Source of the DNA: Gari tellinella
Taxonomy: Eukaryota; Mollusca; Bivalvia; Cardiida; Psammobiidae
Assembly: GCA_922989275.2 (NCBI GenBank)
Contig: OV277861.1
Location: 52,553,623-52,617,622, forward strand
DNA: 64,000 nt
Direction of reading: 5' to 3'
The stretch's first letter is position 1. The number at the start of each line of letters is the position of its first letter. This document shows, in pieces, positions 10,024 through 20,205 of the stretch. The notes under the pieces are model-generated. The model was not told the DNA's origin. It did not search any database and saw nothing but the letters and a program-made list of their open reading frames with translations. Both the position numbers and the translations under genes were made by a program.

Positions 10024-10180
10024 TCATCAGCAAAACAGTTAACTCACAATTCATATTTGGGATTGCCATCCATAATTCACACTTATTCCAAATATTCTAC
10101 ACTTGTAGCTGAATTTTTAGAGTTTTATCAAGAGCGACAGAAAACATCGCCGCCATCTTTAACTCGTGACGTCACTACTA
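10024..10180 (-). promoter_or_regulatory. Putative LINE-A 5' UTR / internal promoter region
   Basis: The 160 bp upstream of ORF1 include a GATGGCGGCGATG stretch and GTGACGTCACG (near 10165), a CRE/ATF-like palindrome. LINE 5' UTRs usually hold an internal RNA polymerase II promoter; promoter activity here is inferred. The outer boundary is unknown. 10190-10370 holds no recognisable element apart from a short ACTCA repeat near 10268. Confidence 0.35.
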
Positions 10181-10375
10181 TGTAGGGTTGAACAGTTCAT
10201 CCTTCAACGATACATGGATGTTTTACCTGTCTGGGTGAGGTGTTTATTTATGGCAATGTTTCAGATCTTAACTCAACTCAACTCAACCCTTCCGTCTCGA
10301 AACTTCAAACGTTCGGATCATACTAACTTTTAAATGGGCAAATCCCAGCTTCCGATAAAGTGTGTTCCGTTTTAA

Positions 10376-10864
10376 TCCACTGCCCCATAAATACGCCTTT
10401 GTTACGCCCTTAATTTATTCCCTTACTGAAGCAGGGCTGCCATTTATCCGGAATTTTCCTAAGTCTTCGGATTTTTATCCTAGCAGATGGAAGCTTAAAA
10501 CAGGCTGAAAAAAAGCAGACGCGCCTTAAGGCGCATACTGCTTTTCTTTCAACCTGTTTTAAGCAGTCATGTGTCTTCAAAACAAGAAACAGACTATGGG
10601 GTAAAGGTACGATTAGTAAAATTGCATCTGAAAAAATGAAAAGTTGAAATCTTAGGGTTTTTATTATCAACTTATGGCAGCCCTGCTGAAGAAAATAGTT
10701 CCGTTTTATACAGTCATGAATATGTATCATAAGAAATTGTTTCAAGATCCCTGTCGATGGTGGCTTAAAGCAGGCTTAAAGTTAAGCAGAATGCGCTTTA
10801 CTGTCAATCGGATTTATTGGTCACCAGTCTTCAAAACTAGAAACAGGCAATATGGAGTAATGGA
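10376..10864 (-). mobile_element. H3 element interrupted by H14 (TTAA target site)
   Basis: TTAA lies on each side (10372-10375 and 10865-10868). The sequence collinear with other reversed H3 copies (AAATACGCCTTTGTTACGCC, TTACTGAAG, then AAAATAGTTCCGTTTTATAC, GTATCATAAGAAATTG and a core B remnant at 10771-10815) is split at 10431/10686 by an H14 element. Confidence 0.78.
10432..10685. mobile_element. H14 element with core B hairpin, 6-bp target duplication
   Basis: Terminal repeats CAGGGCTGCCAT and ATGGCAGCCCTG enclose a core B palindrome (about 10489-10566, GCGCCTTAAGGCGC tip). CTGAAG is present immediately outside both ends and matches the uninterrupted H3 sequence, so it is a 6-bp target duplication. 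The second copy at 45631-45887 also has a 6-bp duplication. Confidence 0.8.
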
Positions 10865-10994
10865 TTAAACTAATCAGAGCTTCTTTTTTTTTTACAATAT
10901 ATTGCAAAACGGCAAACATTGAAGACTTTTCTCACAGGGCTCCGATAGAATACTTCTGATCAAGCTCTTCAAACTGCCAGTAAGTTGCCTATCT

Positions 10995-11078
10995 GCATTA
11001 AATTATTTATACTTTCAACCTGCTTTAAGTGGTCACCTGATTTCAAAATTGAAACAACTTATTGGGTAAATGGTTAAA
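10995..11078. repeat. H3 fragment
   Basis: CTTTCAACCTGCTTTAAGTG, CACCTGATTTCAAAATTGAA and TTATTGGGTAAATGGTTAA match one half of H3. The left half is missing. Confidence 0.55.
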
Positions 11079-11188
11079 TACAGAACTCTAAAGCGTGTTT
11101 ACCAGGCGAGGATACGAGTACATGTACTATGCAGACCATGACTCCTACTGTGAAGTGTCCTGTGAGCCATGGGGGATAAACAAACATA

Positions 11189-11465
11189 CAGTGGAGAATC
11201 TGTTATTCTTTCCCAATAAACGCGTTTACGCTAAAACTATTATTTGCAGTGCAAACAGTTTGGAGCCAGATCAGACGCCGGGTTACCCGGCGTCTGATCA
11301 GGCTCCAAACTGTTTGCCACCAAGATAAACATGAAATATCAGAATTGTCCAAAAGTTGTTCTTTTCTACGTTTTAACCATGGAGGTATAATTCCTCCATG
11401 GTTTTAACGCTTTGCGTTTGCGTACGTTTGCGTTTAAACGGGAAAGAATAACAGATTCTCCACTG
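11189..11465 (+). mobile_element. H1 element with an extra 30-bp palindrome
   Basis: TA-flanked full-length H1 with a GTTAC core tip. Compared with other copies it has an additional near-perfect palindrome (AACCATGGAGG, TATAAT, CCTCCATGGTT) inserted at about 11374-11404, in the TACGTTTTA stretch before GCTTTGCGTTTGCG. Confidence 0.85.
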
Positions 11466-11512
11466 TATCATAGATAATAGTAACATCTATCATAGATAGC
11501 TTTAGTATAGTA

Positions 11513-11747
11513 CAGTGGAGAAGACGTTATTCTTCGAGTCCCGTTTTAAACGCAAACATATTGCATACAGTAAAATGTAGAAAAAATGAAAATATGTTGG
11601 CATTTCTGATTATTTATTTTTATCTGAGTGACAAACTGTTTGGTGCCTGGTCAGACACCGGGTAACCAGACATCTTGCCTGGATCCAAATGTTTGCACTG
11701 GATATAATAGTTTTAGCTTATACTTACGTGTAACTGGGGATTCTAGG
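11513..11747 (-). mobile_element. H1 element, degenerate
   Basis: The terminus CAGTGGAGAAGACGTTATTC and the overall H1 layout are kept, but core A is eroded (GGTGCCTGGTCAGACACCGG; ATCTTGCCTGGATCC) and the right end is decayed to GGGGATTCTAGG. It abuts the next H1 copy. Confidence 0.7.
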
Positions 11748-11749
11748 TA

Positions 11750-11995
11750 CATTGGAGAATCTGTTATTCTTTCCCAATAAACGCGTTTACGCTAAAACTA
11801 TTATTTGCAGTGCAAACAGTTTGGAGCCAGATCAGACGCCGGGTTACCCGGCGTCTGATCAGGCTCCAAACTGTTTGCCACCAAGATAAACAAGAATTAT
11901 CAGAATTGTCCAAACGTTGTTCTTTACTACGTTTTAGTGTTTTGCGTTTGCGTACGTTTGCGTTTAAACGGGAAAGAATGACAGATTCTCCACTG
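11750..11995 (+). mobile_element. H1 element, full length
   Basis: TIR CATTGGAGAATCTG / TTCTCCACTG with TA flanks and an intact core A (GTTAC tip). It is immediately adjacent to the degenerate copy at 11513-11747. 11996-12500 contains no element that I can recognise. Confidence 0.85.
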
Positions 11996-12509
11996 TAACA
12001 ATACAGTATAAAGTCTATCTTACAACAACACTAAACACTGTTATAGTGACTATGGGACTTTTTAAACGTTTGCAGAAACAACAACAATAACAGCGGTATA
12101 AGGGTTACAACAGCACTTCCGGTTATAGGGTGAGTAAACATGTACAAATAATGTACAGGTGTAATGCGAACTTATCAGTAACACCTTAACCTTGAGGCTG
12201 CATGCGTGCTGATGCGTTTCGAGTATTATTTCTTTTTTGAAAACTGTTTTCAACCAGATCGTTTACCTGATACCAATGCATTTGGTACCAGAGGAGATTG
12301 AGTGTATGAAATGGATGTATCATATATAAAAGTTAATACATTGTACAATTATAAAGTAATCCTGCTTTGTATCACATATATTATGTACTGTATCCAAAAC
12401 AGAAGGAAGCTGGCCTTTGAATAGACATGCGCATGTTCGCCTGCAAAATGTATCTATTTTTAAAAAAAAATGGTTTATCTATATGTACTTCATTTTGATA
12501 GTGCCATCA

Positions 12510-12575
12510 AACAGTTTGGATACAGATAAGACGCCAGTTATCCATGCGTTTTATCTGGATTCAACTATTTGCAAC
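12510..12575. repeat. Degenerate core A hairpin
   Basis: AAACAGTTTGGATACAGATAAGACGCC with an imperfect return arm, TTTTATCTGGATTCAACTATTTGC. No terminal repeats were found. Confidence 0.5.
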
Positions 12576-12588
12576 ACACATGTATATA

Positions 12589-12792
12589 CAGTAGAACCTC
12601 TCTATTACGACCGCTAAAACGAAGGCTAATTGATTGAATAAATACAGGGGGCAGCTTAAAGCAAGGTGACAGTAAAACAGAAAGCTCCTGAAGGAGCTTT
12701 CTGTTTCACTTACACCTTGCTTTAAGCAGTCACCTGCCTTAATTATAAGATATTTAGCAAACTTTAATAGTCGTTATAGGGAGGTTCTGCTG
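12589..12792 (+). mobile_element. H2 element, full length
   Basis: Ends CAGTAGAACCTCTCTATTAC and the complementary right end (TTATAGGGAGGTTCTGCTG) are both flanked by TA. The core B hairpin has a GAAAGCTCCTGAAGGAGCTTTC tip. Confidence 0.8.
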
Positions 12793-12811
12793 TACGAGCA
12801 TATAAATGGGT

Positions 12812-13025
12812 AACCCTTTCACTACTGATGGCGACTTGACTGATAGCTGCAAACATTTTGGATCCAGATCAGACGCCGAGTTACTCGGCGTCTGATCAGG
12901 ATCCAAACTGTTTGACACTCAACTTAAGGTTTAATTAATTAACACATGCTTAAAGAATTGAATTCAAAATGTGCAGACAACAATTTCAGAGCAGACGATA
13001 TTACATTGTAAGAGGCGGACGGCAA
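12812..13025 (+). mobile_element. H5 element, right end decayed
   Basis: The left end AACCCTTTCACTACTGATGG is followed by core A (12848-12915; GAGTTACTC tip), then the H5 right-arm sequence (TTTGACACTC; GCAGACAACAATTT). No clean TTAA was found on the right. Confidence 0.6.
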
Positions 13026-13205
13026 AAGCGCGTAAAATGAGAACTTGTTATAGTAATTAGGCCTCGCTGACCAGGCTCGAGTTACGTTCAAACCCGAGTC
13101 TATATATGTACCCTTATAAAAGACGGTTTTACGACTGATGCACTCGCTTCGAAAGATGAATGAAACAACACAAAAACAAAAACAAAAAACAAAAACAGTG
13201 TGTCC

Positions 13206-13308
13206 ATTGCAAACAGTGTGGGGCCTGGTCAGCCGGTGTTATTACTAAATAGTAACCCCGGGGAAATTTTCGATCTGATACTTCGGCAGGTAACTGTTTG
13301 CCACTCAT
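13206..13308. repeat. Degenerate core A-type hairpin
   Basis: GCAAACAGTGTGGGGCCTGGTC and GGTAACTGTTTGCCAC are the outer arms; the middle has diverged beyond pairing. A short AAAAAC-rich stretch precedes it (13166-13197). Confidence 0.4.
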
Positions 13309-13462
13309 TTACATATTTGAGTTATTTATATAATCAGCATCTGTGACATCTTATTTAGACTTTCAATTAAACAATCATTATTCAAACTAAAGTTAGTACA
13401 TGTACATGCATCCAAATACTCAACACCCTTATATCTCCTCTAAACTCAAAGTCGTTACTGAC

Positions 13463-13714
13463 TCCTCATCAGGGACCCGTTTCCTAAAACTTCGCACGAC
13501 AAATGTTGTCGAAACTTAAAAATATATTTAATTTCTGATTCTCTATCTAATCCTGTCTTGCGACATCTCTTTGGAATCGTCTTGAAAAGACGATTCCAAA
13601 GAGATGTCACAAGACAGGATTTGATACAGAAATTTAATGTACTTGTACTTTAACAAATTGACTTACGACCGTTTTTGCCGTACGAAGTTTTATGAAACGA
13701 GTCCCTGACGAGGA
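13463..13714. mobile_element. H11 foldback element
   Basis: Terminal repeats CAGGGACCCGTTTCCTAAAA and TTTTATGAAACGAGTCCCTG, with matching flanks (CTCATCAGGG and CCCTGACGAG), enclose a second near-perfect palindrome at about 13549-13625 (AATCCTGTCTTGCGACATCT, CTTTGGAATCGTC, then the reverse). Its hairpin differs from cores A to C. Confidence 0.72.
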
Positions 13715-13717
13715 ATA

Positions 13718-13912
13718 CAGTGGAGAATGTGTTATTCTTTCCCAATAAACGCGTTTACCCTAAACTATTATTTGCAGTGCAAACAGTTTGGAGCCAGATT
13801 TTACGATCATTGAAATGAAGGCTCATTGATTGTATAAACGACAGGTGACAGCTTAAACTTTTAAAGCAAGGTGACTGTAAAACAGAAAGCTACTAGAGAG
13901 AGGTTTTACTAT
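13718..13912 (+). mobile_element. Broken H1 left end fused to a broken H2 right part
   Basis: An H1 left terminus with TA continues to GTTTGGAGCCAGAT (13799). The sequence then switches to H2 material (TACGATCATTGAAATGAAGG, core B left arm, and the right terminus GAGAGGTTTTACTATA). The H2 hairpin return arm is missing. Confidence 0.65.
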
Positions 13913-14059
13913 AAATGGCCGTTTGAAAAGGTTAAACAGCTAAAATTTGCATCATCCTATCCCGAGACATAAAAAACAAGTTCTTCGCTTTTTTTTCCTT
14001 GAAAAATGACGTATTTCTAATATCTTGAAGTGTCCTTTTTCCTCCCCGACGGCTTTCAA

Positions 14060-14140
14060 TATTGATTCTGAGTGTTTGGATCCGGATGAGTTGCCGAGTT
14101 ACTTATCCGCACGTCATCCTCATCCAAACTGGTTTGGGTT
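14060..14140. repeat. Degenerate core A hairpin
   Basis: GTTTGGATCCGGATGAG with the imperfect return CATCCTCATCCAAACTGG. No ends are visible. Confidence 0.4.
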
Positions 14141-14225
14141 TTTTTAAAAATAATAAACAAAAAAAAACCCGAATTCCCCCAATATATACTCCGTTAGCGT
14201 GAGAAGGGATAGTACATGTAATATA

Positions 14226-14430
14226 CCGTCAAAACTCGGTTCTTCGAACTCTCTTATATCGACCTTATGTATATACCGGTAATTCATTAGTTAAATTTAG
14301 ATAAATCGAACTCACTTATGTCGCACATAACCGTATTTAAAAGTTAAAACGTGGCTATGCCACGTTTTAACTTTGAAATATGGTTATGATCGAACTAAGG
14401 CGAGTTCGAAGTATCGAGTGTTTGCTATAA
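14226..14430. mobile_element. H4 element, diverged
   Basis: The left CGTCAAAACTCGGTTCTTCG and the right GCGAGTTCGAAGTATCGAG are H4-like termini. Core C (14338-14392) is intact: AAGTTAAAACGTGGCTATGCC with its return arm. Confidence 0.65.
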
Positions 14431-14467
14431 GTGGAAGACGCAGTGGGAAGATAGTACTAAGGCAATT

Positions 14468-14720
14468 AACCCCTTCACCTCCACGTGCTGGCTACAATCG
14501 CAGTGGCAAGCAGTTTGGCCCCAGATCAGCCGCCGAGTAGTTCGGCCTCAGGTCAGGTTTCAAACATTCTGACACTCGTATACATGTATGTATAGTTATT
14601 TCTTAAACCCAACTGCAAAAGTATTTAAAACTTTAATACGGAAACTGTTTAAACATAAATGTTTACAACAAAGTTTAAGCAGATGGTACTTTTTGCCGAC
14701 AATGTGTTAAAGGGGGTCAT
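14468..14720 (+). mobile_element. H5-like element, degenerate
   Basis: TTAACCCCTTCACCTCCACG opens the element. Core A is eroded (14508-14575: CAGTTTGGCCCCAGATCAGC and GGTCAGGTTTCAAAC). The right boundary is uncertain. 14720-15025 holds nothing that I recognise. Confidence 0.45.
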
Positions 14721-15028
14721 GGTCCTTTTGGGTTGAAATCTAAGCCACAGATCCAGATAAGAGGGAGCAAAAAGACAGCCTCTTGCACTGCCTAAATCAT
14801 GTGTTTCTCCGAGAACCCATGTAATGTGAGTATAGTCATACTAATTGACTGGAAGAAGCGGTTCTAATGAATAGCCACTGCATAGGGTTTGGTTGCACAG
14901 TAGGGAGTTAAGTATCGAAATACTTCCCATGTCCGGAGCCCCGCGCCCGCGGTTTAACTTGGACAGCTTTCCTTTTTGTCAATAAAGTTTCATCATATAA
15001 TGTTATAGATTATCACTCTATCAAACTA

Positions 15029-15225
15029 CAGTCTAACTTAGATATCTTGAACTCGTTTAACTCGAACTATCCGATAGTTCGACATATGAACTGCATAATT
15101 TATGTCATGCTCGGTTAAGTCGAACATACCCATATTTCAAAGTTAAAACGTGGCTAAGCCACGTTTTAACTTTGAAATACGGGTATGGTCGACAAAACCA
15201 ACTTCGAGATATCGAAGTTCGACTG
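15029..15225. mobile_element. H4 element, full length (TA target site)
   Basis: CAGTCTAACTTAGATATCTT on the left and CGAGATATCGAAGTTCGACTG on the right are TA-flanked inverted ends. A second inverted pair (CTCGAACTATCCGATAGTTCG) and core C (15133-15188) lie within. Terminal style and TA suggest a pogo/Tigger-like MITE. Confidence 0.78.
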
Positions 15226-15309
15226 TAATAACTCCTACCACCATGATAACCAACTTTGCGTTCAGCGACCAGTCAATAAGTCATAATTTTGTAGTCTTTT
15301 ATACAGGTA

Positions 15310-15805
15310 CAGTGGAGAAGACGTTATTATTGCCCGTTTAAACACAAACGAAACGCACTTCAATTAAAGGTAGAAAAATGACAAGTTTTTGTAAAAAAGA
15401 AAGTCGTACGAATTATCTTAATCTGAGTGGCAAATACTTTGTAGCTTCGTCTTACCCGGTGTCTAATCTGGCTCCAAACTGTTTGCAGTCACCGAGTAAT
15501 GGTAGTTTTAGCGTAAACGTGTTTAACCCTTTACCCCATAGCCTGTTTCTAATTTTGAAGACATAAAACCACTTAAAGCAGGTTGAAAGTAAAGCAGAAT
15601 GCGCCTTAAGGCGCATTCTGCTTTACTTTCAGCCTGCTTTAAGCTACCATCTGCTAGAATATAGAAACTATTTCTTATCATACATATTCTTAACTGTATA
15701 AATTGAAACTATTTTCTTCAGTGAAGGAATAAATTTAAGGCGTAAAAAGGCGTATTTATAGGGTAATGGGTTACAATGTAATGGTAAAGAATAACTTCTC
15801 CAAGG
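15310..15805 (-). mobile_element. H1 element split by an H3 insertion
   Basis: The left terminus CAGTGGAGAAGACGTTATTA and an eroded core A (about 15430-15487) lead to GCGTAAACGTG, where H3 (15527-15770) is inserted. The H1 sequence resumes after it as GGTAAAGAATAACTTCTCCAAGG. This gives a relative age: H1 came first. Confidence 0.75.
15527..15770 (+). mobile_element. H3 element, full length, nested in H1
   Basis: It is flanked by TTAA (15523-15526) and TTAC (15771-15774). The ends are CCCTTTACCCCATA and TATAGGGTAATGGG. It contains a core B palindrome of about 76 bp (15571-15646; GCGCCTTAAGGCGC tip) and the conserved flank CTACCATCTGCTAGAATATA. Confidence 0.85.
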
Positions 15806-15827
15806 TAGGAATCTTTCATAAGGCTAT

Positions 15828-15950
15828 AGCATATGCTAAAAGGGTTGCTAAAATACAATGACAAAAAGCAGATAGCTCCACATTAAGAGCTTTTCTGCAT
15901 TACGTCATCCTGCATTTAGCAGCACTGTGTCTTTAGAGATGCATATCCCG
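15828..15950. repeat. H7 hairpin, degenerate
   Basis: GCTAAAAGGGTTGCTAAAAT and GCATTTAGCAGC surround AAAGCAGATAGCTCC and GAGCTTTTCTGCATTACGTC. It is related to the better palindrome at 16671-16750. Confidence 0.5.
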
Positions 15951-15974
15951 TCACCCTGACTGAGTGCAATGCTT

Positions 15975-16165
15975 ATTAATTTTGCAAACTATTTGGATCC
16001 AGATCAGACGCCGCGTCTGATCAGCATCAAAATGTTTGTCACTCTTTTCAAGATTTCTTCAATCAAAAATACCTCAAATTTAAGTTTAAGAAATAAAGAG
16101 CAGACGGCATGCAATTGTTTAAACCCCGATGACGTCATGGCAGTGAAGGAGCTAATGTTTTGCAA
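15975..16165 (+). mobile_element. H5 remnant with a shortened core A
   Basis: GCAAACTATTTGGATCCAGATC, then GACGCCGCGTCTGATCAGCATC (the tip is deleted), and right-arm sequence with GCAGACGGCATG and GATGACGTCATGGCAGTGAA. 16166-16660 holds no recognisable element or gene. Confidence 0.55.
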
Positions 16166-16664
16166 ACTCAGTGGTCGCTAAACACATGATTAACTGTAGA
16201 AGTGAACTTACCAGCCATTGTGTACTTCCCAGCTTCGGTAATTATCCAATTTTAAATTGTTTAACACAGATTTTAAAAGCACGATCACTCCCGGTGTTTG
16301 GTTTTAGCACTCTGTTCCTATTAATCAAGTCGGCAAACGCTGTCTATCAACGCACTCCGGCTGCCGGCGAACTTTGTTTATAGTTCCACGGTGCTGTTTT
16401 AAGGCTTTCAATTTATAACACTTTCTGAGATAACACACTGGCTTTCAGCGAAGATTTAACAATTGAAACGGTTTGCCAAAATGCCTGTATATACCTCCGA
16501 AAGAGGAATCGTCGGTTCGCAATACACGAGCGTTTAATCAACTTCCCAGATGGTTTAGTTTCATTCTATGCGGTATAGCTAACTGTTAAGTGTTATGCCA
16601 GTTTTACCGTTGAGCCTGCATTGTGCGATTATTCGAATAAAGTCGCGTTGGTAGTCTGGGAAAG

Positions 16665-16790
16665 TGAATGCCTAATGCAGGACAAATATAATGCAGAAAG
16701 CTCCCTTTTAGGGAGCTTTCTGCATTACCTTTGTCCTGCACTAAGCTGTCTTAGACCTCAATCCTGTTTTATAGATATGTTGCTAGGCAA
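16665..16790. repeat. H7 palindrome
   Basis: A near-perfect hairpin: TAATGCAGGACAAATATAAT, GCAGAAAGCTCCC, TTTTA, GGGAGCTTTCTGC, ATTACCTTTGTCCTGCACTA. It resembles core B at the AAAGCTCC tip but has different outer arms. Confidence 0.65.
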
Positions 16791-16884
16791 TAGGTTTGAC
16801 AGTACATCGTAATACATTAGGTACAGTAGAGTGTCTGTTATTGCGGCGTTCCATAACAAAGGTTAATGGCTGTGTCCAAAGCAA

Positions 16885-16978
16885 TTGGCGAGGGAAAGCA
16901 AGATGAAAGTAAAGCAAAAAGCTCCTACAGGAGCTTCCTCGGGGGTTTAATCTTGCTTTTTAGCAGTCACCTGCCTAA
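16885..16978. repeat. Core B-type hairpin, partial
   Basis: AAGCAAGATGAAAGTAAAGC and AAAGCTCCTACAGGAGCTT form one side. The return arm is interrupted (CCTCGGGGG), then ATCTTGCTTTTTAGCAGTCA. 16979-17480 holds nothing that I recognise. Confidence 0.5.
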
Positions 16979-17484
16979 AATATCGAATACAGACCATCGT
17001 TTGAGTGGCCTGTAAAGTTGAAATTAACTGTACACATACATACATAGAGAAGAATTACGAATAACGGTAAAACAGGCAGTTATTTAATATGGCTTCTCAT
17101 TGAACAAAAATGTGCAGCAGGATAAAAAACAATATTAGCTACTATTTTTCTTTAATAACCATCTCGACTTACATGACTATAATATAGGATAAAATTGATT
17201 AGCGATCACGAACCCTCGGGTATCAGTGAATTAATTATACAAGTATATGATCTTGGTACAAAATGTATATATTTTAGCCACGCAGGTTAGTGCACGATAA
17301 GGGTGAGCACATTATCATATGGTGGTTTGTCTTAGCGAACTCAACTGTGTGAACTCTGCATGTAACGATCTGGAATTATTCTACCGGCAAGTGTTTTACA
17401 AAGTAAATCCTCGTTCTGTGTCCTATGGTGAAAAGTTTAGATATTGGAAATAATTTAAAATATCTTTTATCTTTTCTTCATACC

Positions 17485-17575
17485 TTGTAAAATGACAAAC
17501 GGTGCAGACCTTGATCAGAGGACTCCGTTAGGAATCCTGTGATCTGCCATGGGTCTTCACTGTTTACATAGGACA
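17485..17575. repeat. Imperfect hairpin related to core A
   Basis: GGTGCAGACCTTGATCAGAG and CTGTGATCTGCCATGGGTCT are imperfect arms with ACTGTTTACATAGGACA beside them. The same layout occurs at 18836-18905. Confidence 0.4.
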
Positions 17576-17689
17576 AGTGTACACTTAACAGGTACACTTT
17601 TTCAAATGCTAAGATACGTTTTTCTTAGTTAGTACATTGTATTGTTATATTGTTAATTATTTGTTTTGTATGAAACGCCTTTTGTTTTA

Positions 17690-17767
17690 TGTACTTGTAT
17701 ATATGTTGAGGGCCTCATGGAAGATTGGTATTTACCAAATGAGTTCTCTCGTTTAATAAAGTCTTTA

Positions 17768-17809
<42 letters not shown>

Positions 17810-17820
17810 CATCATTATTG
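17690..17820 (+). repeat. (ATT)n microsatellite, probable retroelement tail
   Basis: About 15 ATT units (17763-17805) degrade into ATC units. They follow TTTAATAAAGTCTTTATATT, an AATAAA-type polyadenylation signal, so this is probably the 3' tail of a non-LTR retroelement on the plus strand. Confidence 0.55.
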
Positions 17821-17837
17821 TTATACTTATCCAGGTA

Positions 17838-17932
17838 TTTACGACAGGTGCCTGCTTACAGCAAATTGAAGTTAAAATAGAAATTCCAAAAGGAGCTTTC
17901 TGTTTCATGCCTACATGTACTTCCATCTTATT
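17838..17932. repeat. Half H2 element truncated by H5
   Basis: ACGACAGGTGCCTGCTTACA, GAAATTCCAAAAGGAGCTTTC and TGTTTCATGCCTAC are an eroded core B. It ends where TTAA and H5 begin. Confidence 0.45.
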
Positions 17933-17936
17933 TTAA

Positions 17937-18175
17937 CCCTTTCACTTTCAATGACGCCTAAAAGCGCGCTTGTAAACAGTTTGGACCCTGACCAGACGCC
18001 GCGTAACGCGGCGTCTGGTCAGAATCCAAACTGTTTGACACTCGTATCGATATGTTTTAAGTCATACTAAATGAATCTTACTTTGCAACGATCTTGCAAC
18101 CAACACGATTGAAGCAGACAACATGAAACGGTGAAGGAGTATAAAAATCTCACGAAAAAATTGGTAGTGAAAGGG
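17937..18175 (+). mobile_element. H5 element, full length (TTAA target site)
   Basis: TTAA on both sides with ends CCCTTTCACT and AGTGAAAGGG. Core A at about 17970-18036 has a CGCGTAACGCG tip. The right arm holds the family signature (CTCGTATCGATATGTTTTAA; GCAGACAACATGAAACGGTG). The termini fit a piggyBac-like MITE. Confidence 0.85.
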
Positions 18176-18191
18176 TTAAGCATACATGATA

Positions 18192-18445
18192 CAGTGGGAA
18201 TTTTTTTTATTCTTTCCCGTTTAAACGCAAACGAAACACAAACGCAATGAACTTAATTGTAGAAAATAATAACCTGAAAAAAAACACAATTCTGACTATT
18301 TATATAAAGCTGAGTGGCAAACAGCTTGGAGCCTGATCAGACACCGGGCTACACGGCGTCTGATCTTGCTCAAAACTGTTTGCGATGTAAATAATAGTTT
18401 TAGCGTTAACGCGTTTATTGGTAAAGAATAACGTGTTCTCCACTG
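18192..18445 (-). mobile_element. H1 element, moderately diverged
   Basis: TA-flanked ends (CAGTGGGAATTTTTTTTATT; GTGTTCTCCACTG). Core A has tip substitutions (GGGCTACACGG). Confidence 0.78.
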
Positions 18446-18547
18446 TAACATCTGCGGTAATGTAAAACACAACGCTATTGCTATAACATGTAGACACAGA
18501 TTACATAATTATCTTTTTATTCATGAATTACATGTATTCCAACCTGA

Positions 18548-18830
18548 TTGGCCAACAGTATAAAGCCTAATCAGAAGGCATGCCATGATTTTTGTTCTGT
18601 TTTCAGAGACAGCCAATGCGTCCCGCGTTCGATCCTGGGTCGGAGCAACATGCGAGAAGCCTCACTTGTCGGCCGTCCGAACACAACATGTACATGGGTG
18701 TTTCCCGGATACTCAGGTTTCCTCCAATAGAAATGACCAAGAACGCCACCATTCGCACCATCGAACTTGAGCTGCCCACTTTGTTACAACTTGTTTCATA
18801 ATCAAATTAAAATGAATAAAGTTTAAAGGT
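18548..18830 (+). mobile_element. SINE-like sequence, degenerate
   Basis: GCGTTCGATCCTGGGTCGG resembles a tRNA B box. TTTCCCGGATACTCAGGTTTC followed by CTCCAATAGAAATGACC resembles the conserved central domain of CORE/META-type invertebrate SINEs. The tRNA A box is not visible. The assignment is by resemblance only. Confidence 0.45.
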
Positions 18831-19109
18831 TAAGTGCAGACCATGATCAGGGAACCTCTTTAGAAACCCTTCAGATCTTGGTCTGCACTGTTTACATATG
18901 ACACGTGTTCTTTTCACAGGTACTATGTACTATAGTATACTCGTCGCCAGGATTGGAAATGTTAAATGTAGCCAGTGTGGTACATGTATAAGAACACTTT
19001 AACCCATGTCTCAACAGATACACATTTTTACGCTTTTGATGTATTCCTCCACTAAAAAAACAATTTCCAATATGAACATTCATGAATATTTAACATCAGA
19101 ACTGTTTTC

Positions 19110-19220
19110 TATATTTGAGCAGATGATAGCTTAAAGCAGGCTAAAAGTAAGGCAAAATGCACATTAAGACGCGTTTACTTTACTTACAATCTGCTTTTAA
19201 GTGGTCACATGTTAAAGAGT
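19110..19220. repeat. H3 core B remnant
   Basis: GATAGCTTAAAGCAGGCTAA and CTTACAATCTGCTTTTAAGT are eroded core B arms; ACATGTTAAAGAGTTAA resembles an H3 end. 19220-19351 holds nothing further. Confidence 0.5.
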
Positions 19221-19353
19221 TAAACTGCCTTGCCAAATCTAGCTTCTATACATGTACATGTATCTGTATAGCAAGATAATGTACATGTAGTAGGCTACTT
19301 ATACTTTATACTATACATCCGGCTACATAGAGTATACGTCTATTGCATGTTCA

Positions 19354-20205
19354 CATAGACTAGAATTATTTGATAAATTAGTATCACCAATATTGAATTA
19401 TGCAAGTGAAGTATGGGGTTTTGCTACTGCACCTGCTATTGAAAGAGTCCATTTACAATTTTGTAAAAAAATATTAGGTGTGAGAAAATCAACGCAAAAT
19501 GATTTCGTTTATGGGGAACTCGGGAGAACAAGCTGTCAAACTAGTAGATATTATAATACGATTAAATATTGGACTAAGATTTTGACCTCTGATGAGAATA
19601 AGTATATAACTAAAGTTTACAATATGTTAAAAAACGAGGCTGAAGAAAAGCAGTATGTTAACTGGTGTTCCAATGTAAGGGACTTGTTATGTAATTTAGG
19701 TTTTCATTATGTCTGGATATCACAAACTGTTGGAAATACAAAGGTCTTTCTATCTTTGGTGAAACAACGATTAAATGACCAGTTTGTACAAAGTTGGAAA
19801 GGTAGATTAAATGACTCAAGTAGAGCAATATTTTATAACCAAATTTCGAAATTTGAGTTTCAACCATATTTACATAAAATTAACACGATGAAATTTTGTC
19901 AAGCGTTAACTAAACTGAGGGTCTCATCTCATAGACTAGCAGTTGAAACTGGGCGATGGAACAAACCACTTCCAATACCATACAATGAAAGAAAATGTAG
20001 AACATGTTCAGTCCTAGAAGACGAATTTCATTTTGTATTGGAATGTAAACAGTGTGAAGACTTGAGAAAGAAATACATTCCGAGGTACTTCTTGATTAGG
20101 CCAAATATGTTTAAATTTGTAGAACTAATTAATAGCACGGTAGACAAGACTATTAGAAACTTATCAATGTTCGTTTATCACGCCTCTCAGGCAAAAGTAG
20201 AGTAA
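19354..20205 (+). pseudogene. LINE-A ORF2 C-terminal fragment
   Basis: An open frame of about 283 codons that lacks the endonuclease and the reverse transcriptase catalytic core. It retains the post-RT region (NYASEVWGFATAPAIERVH) and the C-terminal CRTC...H...C cluster. Over the 270 comparable residues I see only four differences from the copy at 5158-8676 (T to S, E to K, M to T, F to C), so the two are very young relatives. It is a truncated insertion with no start codon of its own. Confidence 0.9.

Larger units (their letters stand above)
3036..10180 (-). mobile_element. LINE-A, near full-length APE-type non-LTR retrotransposon
   Basis: The element reads right to left: a short 5' leader (about 10024-10180, right boundary approximate), ORF1 (8677-10023), ORF2 (5158-8676), a 3' UTR of about 2.1 kb, and a simple (AAGAT)n tail (TCTTA repeats on the coding strand) at 3036-3062. 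The left boundary is firm because the truncated copy at 19352-22332 ends at the same tail. No target duplication could be assigned. The clade is uncertain: an L1-ORF1-like first protein plus an APE endonuclease and YADD reverse transcriptase fit L1-, Nimb- or I-like groups. Confidence 0.85.

Noticed and set aside
18548..18801. Three overlapping plus-strand frames of 60-69 codons
   Set aside because: They overlap in all frames over a SINE-like sequence; none has a recognisable domain.
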